In this document: piece after piece, positions 35,357-42,465 of the stretch
Layout: every line of letters starts with the position of its first letter
How positions within the stretch are numbered: the stretch's first letter is position 1
Source of the DNA: Bacteroidota bacterium
GTDB taxonomy: Bacteria > Bacteroidota > Bacteroidia > Sphingobacteriales > Sphingobacteriaceae
Assembly: GCA_013288685.1 (NCBI GenBank)
Contig: JABDBM010000001.1
Location: forward strand, 1 to 64,000
DNA length: 64,000 nt
Direction: 5' to 3'
The notes under the pieces: model-generated
Database searches by the model: none
Seen by the model: only the letters and a program-made list of their open reading frames with translations
Told to the model about the DNA's origin: nothing
Translations under genes and position numbers: made by a program

Positions 35357-35372
35357 TGTTGCTATTAAAACA

Positions 35373-35407
35373 AAAACGCCTTCCCCATTTGCGGAGGAAG
35401 GCGTTTT
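35373..35407 (-). terminator. Threonine attenuator terminator before thrA
   Basis: On the minus strand AAAACGCCTTCC pairs perfectly over 12 bases with GGAAGGCGTTTT, followed by TGTTTT. It lies 17 bases before the thrA start. Its left arm and loop (CTTCCTCCG) can instead pair perfectly over 9 bases with CGGAGGAAG at the end of the leader peptide gene (35441-35449), giving an antiterminator. This is the classic layout of amino-acid attenuation. Confidence 0.9.
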
Positions 35408-35436
35408 GTTGGTTTTTTATGTTTTACACCATACCG

Positions 35437-35502
35437 CTATCTTCCTCCGTGTTTTATTCCGGTGGTTGTGGTAGTTGTTGTAATGGTGTAGTTAATTATC
35501 AT
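35437..35502 (-). CDS. Threonine/isoleucine-rich leader peptide of the thr operon
   Basis: A 21-residue frame from ATG 35502 to TAG 35437. It reads MIINYTITTTTTTTGI and ends KHGGR, with 8 Thr and 4 Ile codons, seven of the Thr in a row. The last codons are the antiterminator arm CGGAGGAAG. When charged Thr-tRNA is scarce the ribosome should stall on the Thr run and leave that arm free to open the terminator at 35373-35407; with enough threonine the ribosome covers it and transcription stops. The mechanism follows known thr attenuators; pairing was read by eye. Confidence 0.9.
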   Translation of the reverse strand: MIINYTITTTTTTTGIKHGGR

Positions 35503-35517
35503 ACTTATATAATGTCT

Positions 35518-35550
35518 GTAAAGTAAGTAGATTATTTTTTAATATGCAAA
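35518..35550 (-). promoter_or_regulatory. Promoter of the thrA leader
   Basis: On the minus strand TTTG (35547-35550) and TACTTTAC (35518-35525, near TAnnTTTG) are spaced as in the Bacteroidota -33/-7 promoter, 16 bases before the leader ATG. It lies within a 28-base block (35527-35554) identical to 36319-36346. Confidence 0.75.
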
Positions 35551-35563
35551 TGGTATTTTGTTT

Positions 35564-36127
35564 TTATTTTTTCCGTTTTACCCCAAAATCCTTCTTGCGT
35601 ATTTTACACATTCTGCCGGTACCATCATTGGCGTGAAACACAATGCCTTCAACATCGTTATCCAATTCGCTTAAAAACCTTTTGATGCCTTCGAACGACC
35701 TGTCGCTTAACTCAATCTCCTCCCCACCATGAACGACTAAACGGTGTTCATTATATCCTTCAGGATTACCTTGTACTTTTGGCCCTATCAACTCGTAAGT
35801 CCCATCAATTTTTTCGGCCAATTTATCAAAAGCTTCTAAATGGTATCTGTCCGATTGATCGTTTCTTTCGCATTTAACCCAATGTGGCCAGTGCCCGGTT
35901 ATTCCGTCGGGCTCTTGACAAGGTATTGCATTAGCTGGAATTTCCCGGCCTTTTTTAACATCATATCGTTTATACAGTTCGCCGTCTATTATCGCACAAG
36001 CGGTACCATCGAATTTCCTGGTTGCCATTCCGCTATGCAATGCCCAATCGTTCTCAGGGTCAACTTCATTGATAACCCTCGCTAAATTATTTGGGTCCTT
36101 CTTAAATAAGGTTGATATTTTTTTCAT
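35564..36127 (-). CDS. RNA ligase-like nucleotidyltransferase (RLIG1/DUF5565-like)
   Basis: 187 residues with the ordered motifs of covalent nucleotidyltransferase ligases. Motif I is ATRKFDGTACAI with the probable adenylated Lys38 in KxDG. Motif III-like is GTYELIGPKVQG (109-120), motif IV is VEGIVFH (159-165) and motif V is MCKIRKKDFG (173-182). KRYDVKKGREIP and PDGITGHWPHWVKC are, from memory, features of the DUF5565 family whose human member C12orf29/RLIG1 is a 5'-3' RNA ligase. It lacks OB-fold or other DNA-ligase domains. The gene sits between two copies of a thr promoter-leader-attenuator, so it should respond to loss of charged Thr-tRNA. Substrate is unknown. Confidence 0.78.
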   Translation of the reverse strand: MKKISTLFKKDPNNLARVINEVDPENDWALHSGMATRKFDGTACAIIDGELYKRYDVKKGREIPANAIPCQEPDGITGHWPHWVKCERNDQSDRYHLEAFDKLAEKIDGTYELIGPKVQGNPEGYNEHRLVVHGGEEIELSDRSFEGIKRFLSELDNDVEGIVFHANDGTGRMCKIRKKDFGVKRKK

Positions 36128-36166
36128 GATTTAATATTGTTTGATTTTTAGACTGCCGCTAAAACA

Positions 36167-36198
36167 GAAAGCCTTCCCCGTTTTGGAGGAAGGCTTTC
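36167..36198 (-). terminator. Attenuator terminator before the RNA ligase-like gene
   Basis: On the minus strand GAAAGCCTTCC pairs with GGAAGGCTTTC over 11 bases, followed by TGTTTT, 40 bases before the ligase ATG. The alternative partner is GGGGGAA at the end of the upstream Thr-rich leader (36239-36246), which can pair with TTCCTCC of this stem with one G-U pair. The layout copies that of the thrA attenuator. Confidence 0.85.
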
Positions 36199-36233
36199 AT
36201 TTGGTTTCTTTATGCTTTTTTTACACCATACGA

Positions 36234-36296
36234 TCACATTCCCCCGGTAACGAAACCGGTGGTTGATGTGGTTGTTGTGATGGTGTTGTTAATCAT
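36234..36296 (-). CDS. Second threonine-rich leader peptide, upstream of the RNA ligase-like gene
   Basis: A 20-residue frame from ATG 36296 to TGA 36234: MINNTITTTTSTTGFV then TGGM, with 8 Thr codons. It resembles the thrA leader (both start M-I-x-N and have a Thr run followed by Gly). It stands in front of the attenuator hairpin at 36167-36198. This is a second, separate threonine attenuator within 800 bases of the first and on the same strand. Expression of the next gene should rise when charged Thr-tRNA is low (inference from the known mechanism). Confidence 0.87.
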   Translation of the reverse strand: MINNTITTTTSTTGFVTGGM

Positions 36297-36309
36297 TTTT
36301 ATAATGCAG

Positions 36310-36342
36310 CAAAAGTACGTAGATTATTTTTTAATATGCAAA
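36310..36342 (-). promoter_or_regulatory. Promoter of the distal threonine leader
   Basis: Minus-strand TTTG (36339-36342) and TACTTTTG (36310-36317) match the Bacteroidota -33 and -7 boxes; the -7 box is a perfect TAnnTTTG. It is 14 bases before the leader ATG. The block 36319-36346 is identical over 28 bases to the promoter before thrA. Confidence 0.8.
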
Positions 36343-36366
36343 TGGTGCTTTGTTTTTTGGTGAGTA

Positions 36367-37422
36367 TTATTTACTTACAACTGTAATTGTAGTAGTTCCG
36401 GTAAGGCCGTTAGGTAAATTAACAGGTAAACCATTACGCCAATAAACCGAATTGCCGTAACCAGTGGAAAATAAATATCCACCGGATACAAACACATCGT
36501 TTCCATGTAGCGCAACCGCATTTAGCAAGCTGATGGTTTGTTGGTTTGACGCGCCATTGTTGAGCACGGTAGCTTTACCGTTTTTCCACAAAGCAACTTC
36601 ACCGTTAATATAACCAGCAATGTACACATCGGCGCCGTTAATGGCAATGGAGTTTGCCACTGAAAGACCGGTGCCATCCGTTAGGCTCGTAGCGGTGCCG
36701 TTTTTCCAAACGGTTGCAACTTTTGCAGTTGAGTATTGCGTGGTAACTAAGCCAACTACATATACATCAGTTCCATTTACAGCTATTCCATTGGCCAAAG
36801 AACTAATAGAAGGGGTGTTCTGGAGGACGGTTGCAACTCCATTTTTCCAATAAGTGGCTTGGTCGAGACCGAGATCGTAAGTATTGCCTGCCATATATAC
36901 GTCGTTCCCACTCACTGCAATAGCTTTTGCTTCGGTAGCTGCCGTTTCGGTAGTTGGTGGTATTATTGTGGCAACTCCGTTTTTCCAATAAGTGGCTTTT
37001 CGGTGGAGGGTAGTTGGTGTAACCAACCCTGCAATATACACGTCGTCGCCATTGATTGCTATAGCATTGGCGCTGGATTCGCTATCTGCAAGTTTCACGG
37101 CCTGGCCATTTTTCCAGTAAGTTGCGACAAAATGATCCCCCATGAGGGTTCTGCCTACCACATATACATCGGTATCATGAATGGCGATGCCAAAGGCCGT
37201 TGAACCTAAATTTGATAAGCTATTAGGCAATACCACAGGTACGCCGTTTTTCCAATAGGTAGCTAATTGTACACTATTTATATCGTCGCCCTCAACGTTG
37301 CCAGCTACGTACACATCCACCCCGGGGGGCTTTACCGGATCAATATGTGGGGCTCCGCTTTTTTTGCAGGCAGTTATCCCAAACATGGCAAGTAACAATA
37401 TATAGAGGTGTTTTTTGCTCAT
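36367..37422 (-). CDS. YWKNG-repeat lipoprotein (beta-propeller-like), copy 1
   Basis: Start at ATG 37422, giving a lipoprotein signal (LLLAMFGITACKKS); the frame is open to 37473. The mature 330 residues consist of about seven repeats of 42-50 residues with the core ATYWKNG..., then a variable loop, then GIAI.G.DVYVAG. Each unit has paired strands around VYVAG and YWKNG, which suggests a propeller or solenoid. The protein is anchored to the outer or inner membrane. A paralogue with the same repeat is encoded at 43740-44759. Function is unknown. A promoter-like block TTGCATATT..TACTTTAT (37585-37616) resembles those of the thr leaders. Confidence 0.75.
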   Translation of the reverse strand: MSKKHLYILLLAMFGITACKKSGAPHIDPVKPPGVDVYVAGNVEGDDINSVQLATYWKNGVPVVLPNSLSNLGSTAFGIAIHDTDVYVVGRTLMGDHFVATYWKNGQAVKLADSESSANAIAINGDDVYIAGLVTPTTLHRKATYWKNGVATIIPPTTETAATEAKAIAVSGNDVYMAGNTYDLGLDQATYWKNGVATVLQNTPSISSLANGIAVNGTDVYVVGLVTTQYSTAKVATVWKNGTATSLTDGTGLSVANSIAINGADVYIAGYINGEVALWKNGKATVLNNGASNQQTISLLNAVALHGNDVFVSGGYLFSTGYGNSVYWRNGLPVNLPNGLTGTTTITVVSK

Positions 37423-37584
37423 TACCTGTTGGACCGTAATTAGATTAATAAAAGCGCGATAACAACTTTGCATACAGAAGTGAAAATAAAAAAACCGAAC
37501 TCAACGACTTAATAACGAGATGTGATTTTGGTTTAAGGCTATTAAACTTTAGATTAATAACGTCCTGGCTATTAATTAATTGCT

Positions 37585-37616
37585 ATAAAGTAAATTTATT
37601 ATTTTTGAATATGCAA
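37585..37616 (-). promoter_or_regulatory. Third copy-like promoter block upstream of YWKNG lipoprotein 1
   Basis: Minus strand TTGCATATTCAAAAATAATA then TTTACTTTAT, close to the thr leader promoters (TTTGCATATTAAAAAATAAT ... TACTTT). No Thr-rich leader follows it. It lies about 160 bases before the lipoprotein start. Confidence 0.5.
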
Positions 37617-37630
37617 TTCAATGCGTCTGT

Positions 37631-38428
37631 TTAGTTATTGTCTAAGTATAATTCGTGTTTATATCTTTTAGCCAATAACCCCGTAGCCACCTCCAAATCA
37701 ATATCGACCACCAAAACTCCCGGTTCGCCGTAAGGCTGATTTGCCATACAATGCCCATCCGGCGCTATTAACGAACTGGCCGATTCCGGATACATAGTAG
37801 CGCAATTGGAGCTTGCAAAATAGATGGTGTTTTCCAACGCTCTCATCATCATTGCTCTTTCGTAATAAGGATTATCTTTATTACCCCATTCTGTCAGTGG
37901 TTTGCCTTGCAGGTTACTGCCGCCAAAGTGGGGGTGAAACACAATTTTTGCATCGCGGCGGGCGGCCCATCGTACCAATTCAGGGTAGCGGAAGCCTTCG
38001 TGACAAATAACAATGCCGAATTTTACACCGTTTACTTCGAACAGGCGGCGCTCGGTACCTGCAGCCCAAATTTCGTCTTCTGATGGGTCTAACTGGGTTT
38101 TGGCCTGGTATCCCAATACTTTACCCTCATTAGAAATTACTTGTGCTACATTCAATACTTGTCCGTTTACATACCAATCCATCGGCAATATAATGGTGAT
38201 GTTGTTTTGGGAGGCTATTTCACAGGCTTTATCCAGCGCTTGCTGTAGTTTTTGAGGCGTGGCAACGTCAACCGTAAATTCTTCAGCTGGGTATCCCGGG
38301 ATATAGGATTCCGGGAAGCAGATAATTTCAGCTTGTTGGGCTGCCGCTGATGAAACTAATTTTTCTACCTGAAACAAGCCATCATCAATAGATTTTGGAA
38401 ATGGCGGTGATGCGATTGCTATTTTCAT
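37631..38428 (-). CDS. Nitrilase-superfamily carbon-nitrogen hydrolase
   Basis: 265 residues with the Glu-Lys-Cys triad in place: Glu40 in ICFPESYIPGYP, Lys110 in YQAKTQLDPSE and Cys142 in GIVICHEGFRYPE. Start motif MKIAIASPPFPKS and the middle PHFGGSNLQG... region are like those of aliphatic amidase/nitrilase-type enzymes. It is cytoplasmic and hydrolyses a C-N bond in an amide or nitrile; the substrate cannot be told. It is divergent to a small exported protein and reads toward the YWKNG lipoprotein, with 208 bases between. Confidence 0.9.
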   Translation of the reverse strand: MKIAIASPPFPKSIDDGLFQVEKLVSSAAAQQAEIICFPESYIPGYPAEEFTVDVATPQKLQQALDKACEIASQNNITIILPMDWYVNGQVLNVAQVISNEGKVLGYQAKTQLDPSEDEIWAAGTERRLFEVNGVKFGIVICHEGFRYPELVRWAARRDAKIVFHPHFGGSNLQGKPLTEWGNKDNPYYERAMMMRALENTIYFASSNCATMYPESASSLIAPDGHCMANQPYGEPGVLVVDIDLEVATGLLAKRYKHELYLDNN

Positions 38429-38473
38429 GATGCTTCCAAAATTAATGCATCTTTGGTTATTATTTTATCTGCG

Positions 38474-39061
38474 ATGCACAAATTATTGCTGACAGCATTT
38501 TTTTTATTATTGACAAGCCCTTTGTTTGCTCAAAAGGAAACCGACACCCTGCTTAATAAGTTGCCCATGGTTAATGGCCGGTTGGTATATGCCGATAGTA
38601 TTGCCGTAAAAGGACGCAACAAAGCTGCGCTGGACAGTGCCGCAAAAAAATGGTTTTACAGCTATTTTAAACAATACTGTGCCGACACTTTAACTAAAGA
38701 TCAGGACGCTGGTAGTAGTATTTTAAATCAGGGGGCATTGATATTCCGCATGTCGCCAAATGCTTTGGGGTTGGTTAAATATGATTATTATTTAATTGTA
38801 ACGCTGAAAATTAATTGCACAAATGAGGGATATAGCTATAAAATATTCCACATTTATTTTGCGCCCAAGAGTAAACTTTTTAGGGCTGTGGGTTATTATC
38901 AAACAAGTCCGGACTATTTAATTGGGCTATTAAACAAAAAACATTTAGGCCTTGAACCTGCGCTTGATATGGGTCGCAATAAAATAAGGGATTACCTTAC
39001 CCATACCAATGATGCCATACAGGCTTGTATTGCTTCGTTAAACAAGTCGATGACAAATTAG
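38474..39061 (+). CDS. Exported protein with a DUF4468-like domain
   Basis: Start at ATG 38474, which opens a signal peptide (LLLTAFFLLLTSPLFAQ). About 195 residues. After an 18-residue linker the pattern VNGRLVYADSIAVKGRNKAALDSAAKKWFYSYFK, then GALIFRMSPN and YDYYLIVTLKINCTNEGYSYKIFHIYF resembles DUF4468 (TBP-like fold) proteins common in Bacteroidota, usually of unknown role. A GCATCTTTGG box close before the start could be a -7 element. No partner gene is obvious. Confidence 0.7.
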   Translation: MHKLLLTAFFLLLTSPLFAQKETDTLLNKLPMVNGRLVYADSIAVKGRNKAALDSAAKKWFYSYFKQYCADTLTKDQDAGSSILNQGALIFRMSPNALGLVKYDYYLIVTLKINCTNEGYSYKIFHIYFAPKSKLFRAVGYYQTSPDYLIGLLNKKHLGLEPALDMGRNKIRDYLTHTNDAIQACIASLNKSMTN

Positions 39062-39063
39062 TA

Positions 39064-39130
39064 GCATATATCAAGGTAAAATACGGATATATCAATATGT
39101 ATATCTATCTTTGATATATAATTCGATATT
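39064..39130 (+). promoter_or_regulatory. Promoter and operator-like repeats before the MazEF-like pair
   Basis: CATATATCAA, GATATATCAATATG and TTGATATATAA form direct and inverted copies around a TATCTTTG (-7-like) box at 39106-39113. Such paired sites before a toxin-antitoxin operon fit autoregulation by the antitoxin. Inferred from sequence only. Confidence 0.5.
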
Positions 39131-39388
39131 ATGAAAAGTATCCTTTTGAAGTTAGATGATAAGTTGTTTGAGGAAACGGACAAACATGTAAAGGCTGAAA
39201 AAGTAAGCAGATCAAACTATATAAAAACAGCCTTAGAGCAGTATAATAATTGGCAAGCAAAGAAGGCGTTGGAAGAACAAATAATCAGGGAGGTGCAACT
39301 ACTAAATCAGTTTGACCCTGATAAGGAACTAAAGCAAGAATTTGAATTGGCGTCGCTATCTGATTTGCAAAAATATTTAGATGAGTAG
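39131..39388 (+). CDS. MazE-like ribbon-helix-helix antitoxin
   Basis: 85 residues. The N-terminal MKSILLKLDDKLFEETDKHVKAEKVSRSNYIKTALEQYN is a ribbon-helix-helix DNA-binding start, and the remainder is an acidic helical tail for toxin binding. Its last 8 bases overlap the start of the toxin gene. The palindromes just upstream are likely its operators. The pair appears intact. Confidence 0.82.
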   Translation: MKSILLKLDDKLFEETDKHVKAEKVSRSNYIKTALEQYNNWQAKKALEEQIIREVQLLNQFDPDKELKQEFELASLSDLQKYLDE

Positions 39389-39737
39389 TACAAACCCCAA
39401 GCAATACGAAATTTGGGTAGCTGACCTTGATCCAACAATTGGTAGTGAGCCCGGCAAAACGCGCCCGGTTGTAGTTATACAATCTGACATATTAAACAAA
39501 GCAGGACATCGTTCAGTTGTAGTTTGTTGTATATCTTCACAAGGTGTAGCGGGAGTATCATTTATCCGAATAGCTATTGAGGCAACCAAAGGAAATAGTT
39601 TATCGAAAAAGTCTTATATTTTGTGTGATCAGGTAAGGTCGATTGATGTGTCGAGGTTTCGAGGTAAGATAGGTGTGCTTGATACGATCGATATTAACAG
39701 ATTAAACACAAGTTTAAAAACCATCCTTTCACTTTAA
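39381..39737 (+). CDS. MazF/PemK-family endoribonuclease toxin
   Basis: 118 residues with the family's opening QYEIWVADLDPTIGSEPGKTRPVVVIQSD, the GKTRPVVVI strand and the C-terminal half containing LCDQVRSIDVSRFRGKIG. MazF cleaves mRNA or rRNA at short sequences. It overlaps the antitoxin gene by 8 bases. Its TAA stop shares one base with the ATG of rsgA, so toxin-antitoxin and the ribosome-maturation GTPase may be transcribed together. Confidence 0.92.
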   Translation: MSSTNPKQYEIWVADLDPTIGSEPGKTRPVVVIQSDILNKAGHRSVVVCCISSQGVAGVSFIRIAIEATKGNSLSKKSYILCDQVRSIDVSRFRGKIGVLDTIDINRLNTSLKTILSL

Positions 39738-40657
39738 TGCAGGGACTCATCATTAAATCGACAGGCAGCTGGTACCAGGTACAAACCCCGGAGGGGGAAC
39801 GTATTGATTGCCGTATAAAGGGAAAGTTTCGCACTAAGGGCATCACCACCACTAATCCGCTGGCCGTAGGCGATGTGGTTGATTTTGAAATGGAACCCGA
39901 CCAGGAAACCGGTGTAATTACCGAGCTGCAACAGCGCAAAAATTATATCATCCGTAAAGCCATCAATCTATCCAAACAGGCACAAATATTAGCTGCCAAT
40001 TTGGATCAGGCCATGTTGGTGGTTACTTTGGCCTCGCCCCGAACCTCGCTTGGTTTTATCGACCGTTTTTTGGTGACTGCCGAGGCGTATGATATCCCCG
40101 CCAAACTCATTTTTAATAAACTGGATTTGTTTAGCGATGAGGGCCTCGAAATATTGGCCGATTACAAAGCTGTTTATGAAAAAGTAGGGTACCCCTGTTA
40201 TGAGGTTTCGGCACTGGAGGGTACCAATATTGAAGAGCTGCAATCGCTTATAAAAGACAAAGTAACCCTGTTCTCGGGTCACTCGGGTGTGGGGAAATCA
40301 AGCCTGATTAACCGCTTATTGCCTGACCTGGATTTGCGCACCCACCAGGTATCCGACTGGAGTGACAAGGGTATGCACACCACCACCTTTGCCGAAATGT
40401 TCGAACTCCCGCAAGGCGGTTTCATCATTGATACCCCCGGCATCCGCGAATTGGGGGTTATCGATATTGAAAAACAGGAACTGAGCCATTTCTTCCCCGA
40501 AATGCGTGACCGGATGAACACCTGTCGTTTTAATAACTGCCGCCATATTAACGAACCCGGCTGCGCCGTTCTACAAGCTGTTGAAGATGGCGGGATTGAG
40601 CTATCGCGGTATGAGAGTTATTTGAGTATTTATAATGGGAATGATACGAGGGCATAA
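39737..40657 (+). CDS. rsgA: Ribosome small subunit-dependent GTPase A
   Basis: 306 residues. Circularly permuted GTPase motifs are visible: G4 FNKLD (126-130), then G1 GHSGVGKSSL (181-190), G3 DTPGIREL (232-239), preceded by an OB-fold (residues about 1-70). The C-terminal zinc-binding residues are Cys263, Cys268, His270 and Cys276 in NTCRFNNCRHINEPGC. RsgA helps mature the 30S subunit. Its start codon overlaps the mazF stop (TAATG). A toxin that cuts RNA coupled to a ribosome-maturation factor is an odd neighbour; it may be incidental. Confidence 0.95.
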   Translation: MQGLIIKSTGSWYQVQTPEGERIDCRIKGKFRTKGITTTNPLAVGDVVDFEMEPDQETGVITELQQRKNYIIRKAINLSKQAQILAANLDQAMLVVTLASPRTSLGFIDRFLVTAEAYDIPAKLIFNKLDLFSDEGLEILADYKAVYEKVGYPCYEVSALEGTNIEELQSLIKDKVTLFSGHSGVGKSSLINRLLPDLDLRTHQVSDWSDKGMHTTTFAEMFELPQGGFIIDTPGIRELGVIDIEKQELSHFFPEMRDRMNTCRFNNCRHINEPGCAVLQAVEDGGIELSRYESYLSIYNGNDTRA

Positions 40658-41280
40658 TTTTGAGTCCGGAAAGTCAGGAAGTCCGAAAGAAGCTGCAGCA
40701 TAATTCGTGTCTCTGTATTATCCCTATTGCATTCTGATAAAATCTATCGCCCAAAAATGGCTGTGCTCGTTTGTGCACCCGGGAGGCTGATAAATTTTTC
40801 CAGGTGTTTACATCGCACACACGCCCTGCCGTTTTTAATTATGCAATATATTGATAATCAAATAATTAATTTTTAATTATAGGTTAAATTTCAGTAAAAT
40901 ACTGATAATCAAGTGTTTAATTTTTAGGCAATTATTTATAAGTGTTTATATTGATTATCAGCTAATTAGCCTGTTTTATGGGTTGTCGCTTTAAATCGGA
41001 AAATCGATTAAACACTGACAAAATAGTGTCACCATATTAACCATTGCAACCGTTTAAATTTGTTGTATTCCGTTTAGCAATGTTAACCCGCGCACATAGT
41101 TTACTCACCCCGCCTTGCTTCGCAGGCCCCCCCGATAGCTATCGGGGCTGCTGCGCAAAGAGAGGAAGATCAGCCTCCTTTTTTCCCTCTATACGAAGTA
41201 GGAGGGGTGGCCGATCCGCCTAAAAGGCGGAGAAGGTCGGGGTGAGTCAACCCGCCATGTCCGCATAAAATCAAATAACC
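40658..41280. other. 623-base spacer with AT-rich phased TGATAATCA sites and a palindromic element
   Basis: 40841-40970 is very AT-rich and holds TGATAATCAA at 40852-40861 and 40903-40912 and the inverse TGATTATCA at 40952-40960, spaced about 50 bases. 41099-41251 is a palindromic element (see separate entry). The first part contains GAGTCCGGAAAGTC-like repeats. No coding gene, tRNA or other RNA was recognised here. Confidence 0.6.
41099..41251. repeat. Palindromic repeat element with ACTCACCCCG / CGGGGTGAGT ends
   Basis: Ends GTTTACTCACCCCG (41099-41112) and CGGGGTGAGTCAAC (41238-41251) are inverted with one mismatch. Inside lie CCCCCCGATAGCTATCGGGG and CCGCCTAAAAGGCGG palindromes. The right-hand half resembles 60120-60170. 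It ends 29 bases before the RepA-like ATPase gene. Confidence 0.75.
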
Positions 41281-42405
41281 ATGTCAACCAACCCCTCCTC
41301 CGAACGCCCGCCTTATATTGATCAGCTTCGCGCCGATTTGCGCGGGCAACCCTACCGCCCTGCCAAAAGGAAAGGGCGGCCAAAATGTGAGCCGCCCAGC
41401 CCCGAAGACAGCCGCCGCCTGTTTACCGTTGAAACCGGCAACCGCTGGATGGACATTGCCCAACGCGAACCCGAAGCAATGATGCTGTTCGACGAGTTTT
41501 GGCATCAGGGCGAGCTATGCATGTTGTTTGCAGGAACCAACATAGGTAAATCGGTGCTGGCCGTACAGATAGGCGAAAGCATTGCCCGCCGAAAAAAGAT
41601 TGGCGGCTTTGCCTGCCAGGCCCCGGCGGCACGCGTACTCTATGTTGATTTTGAGCTCAGCGCCGCCCAGTTTGGCCTGCGGTACAGCCATGCCGGCGAC
41701 CGCTATCTGTTTTCGGATAATTTTTTCCGCGCGCAATTCAATTTTATAACCGATACGCCCGAAAACGTAGATGAAAACGAATTGCTTATTGCCGCCATTG
41801 AGTATAAAATGCTACAGGTAAAGGCCATCGTGCTCATTATTGATAATATTACCTGCCTGCGCGGCGGTACCGAAAATGCTACAGTGGCGCTTTCGCTGAT
41901 GAAGAGCCTTAAGGCGCTAAAAAATAACCACAAACTTTCGGTATTGGTGCTGGCCCATACACCTAAGCGCCGCCAGGTTGCGCCACAACCCATCAGCGCC
42001 GACGACCTGCACGGCAGCAAACTGCTCATCAACTTTGCCGACAGTGCCTTTTCCATCGGCAAAAGTATGGCCGACGATGGCCTCTGCTACCTGAAACAAA
42101 TAAAACAACGCAACACCAGCCAACGCTATGGCGACGACAATGTGCGCCTTTGCCGCATCCAAAAAAATGGCAACTTTTTGCACTTTAAGTTCAGTGGCCG
42201 CGGCCGCGAACTTCATCACCTGCTGCCTGCCCATAAGCACGGCCCGGTGCGCCGCGTTAACCACGAAGAACGCGCCGATAAAATAGCCCGTTTAGCTGCC
42301 GCCGGCCTAAGCCAGCGCGACATCAGCAAACGGCTAAACATCAACCTGGCCACTGTTAACAAACTGATACGGCACGGGAAATCCGCCACCAGTTACACCA
42401 CGTAG
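41281..42405 (+). CDS. RepA-like AAA/RecA-fold ATPase with C-terminal helix-turn-helix
   Basis: 374 residues. The N-terminal about 65 residues are basic and Pro-rich. Residues about 65-300 are a RecA/DnaB-like ATPase: Walker A AGTNIGKS (84-91), Walker B IVLIIDN (183-189) and VLVLAHTPKRR. The last about 45 residues (ADKIARLAAAGLSQRDISKRLNINLATVNKLIR) are a resolvase-type helix-turn-helix. This is the fold of plasmid RepA helicases and of related mobile-element replication proteins. Codon choice is visibly richer in G/C than the neighbours, suggesting transfer. No integrase, relaxase or primase is adjacent. Function is inferred from fold only. Confidence 0.78.
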   Translation: MSTNPSSERPPYIDQLRADLRGQPYRPAKRKGRPKCEPPSPEDSRRLFTVETGNRWMDIAQREPEAMMLFDEFWHQGELCMLFAGTNIGKSVLAVQIGESIARRKKIGGFACQAPAARVLYVDFELSAAQFGLRYSHAGDRYLFSDNFFRAQFNFITDTPENVDENELLIAAIEYKMLQVKAIVLIIDNITCLRGGTENATVALSLMKSLKALKNNHKLSVLVLAHTPKRRQVAPQPISADDLHGSKLLINFADSAFSIGKSMADDGLCYLKQIKQRNTSQRYGDDNVRLCRIQKNGNFLHFKFSGRGRELHHLLPAHKHGPVRRVNHEERADKIARLAAAGLSQRDISKRLNINLATVNKLIRHGKSATSYTT

Positions 42406-42465
42406 GGGCAAATAGCATTCGCTCCCCAAATAGGTCAATGGTTGCGACCATATCGAAAATGAACC

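Noticed and set aside
35564..36127. DNA ligase or mRNA capping enzyme as identity of the KxDG protein
   Set aside because: It lacks an OB-fold and further domains and is short; the motif spacing and family features fit the RLIG1/DUF5565 type better.
40780..40840. Possible tRNA or structured RNA near 40.8 kb
   Set aside because: Short complementary stretches (GGCTGTGC, GCACACAC) do not form a cloverleaf with a T-loop or anticodon arm.
41281..42405. Phage or plasmid replication module
   Set aside because: No integrase, structural or mobilization genes flank it, so only the single ATPase can be claimed.
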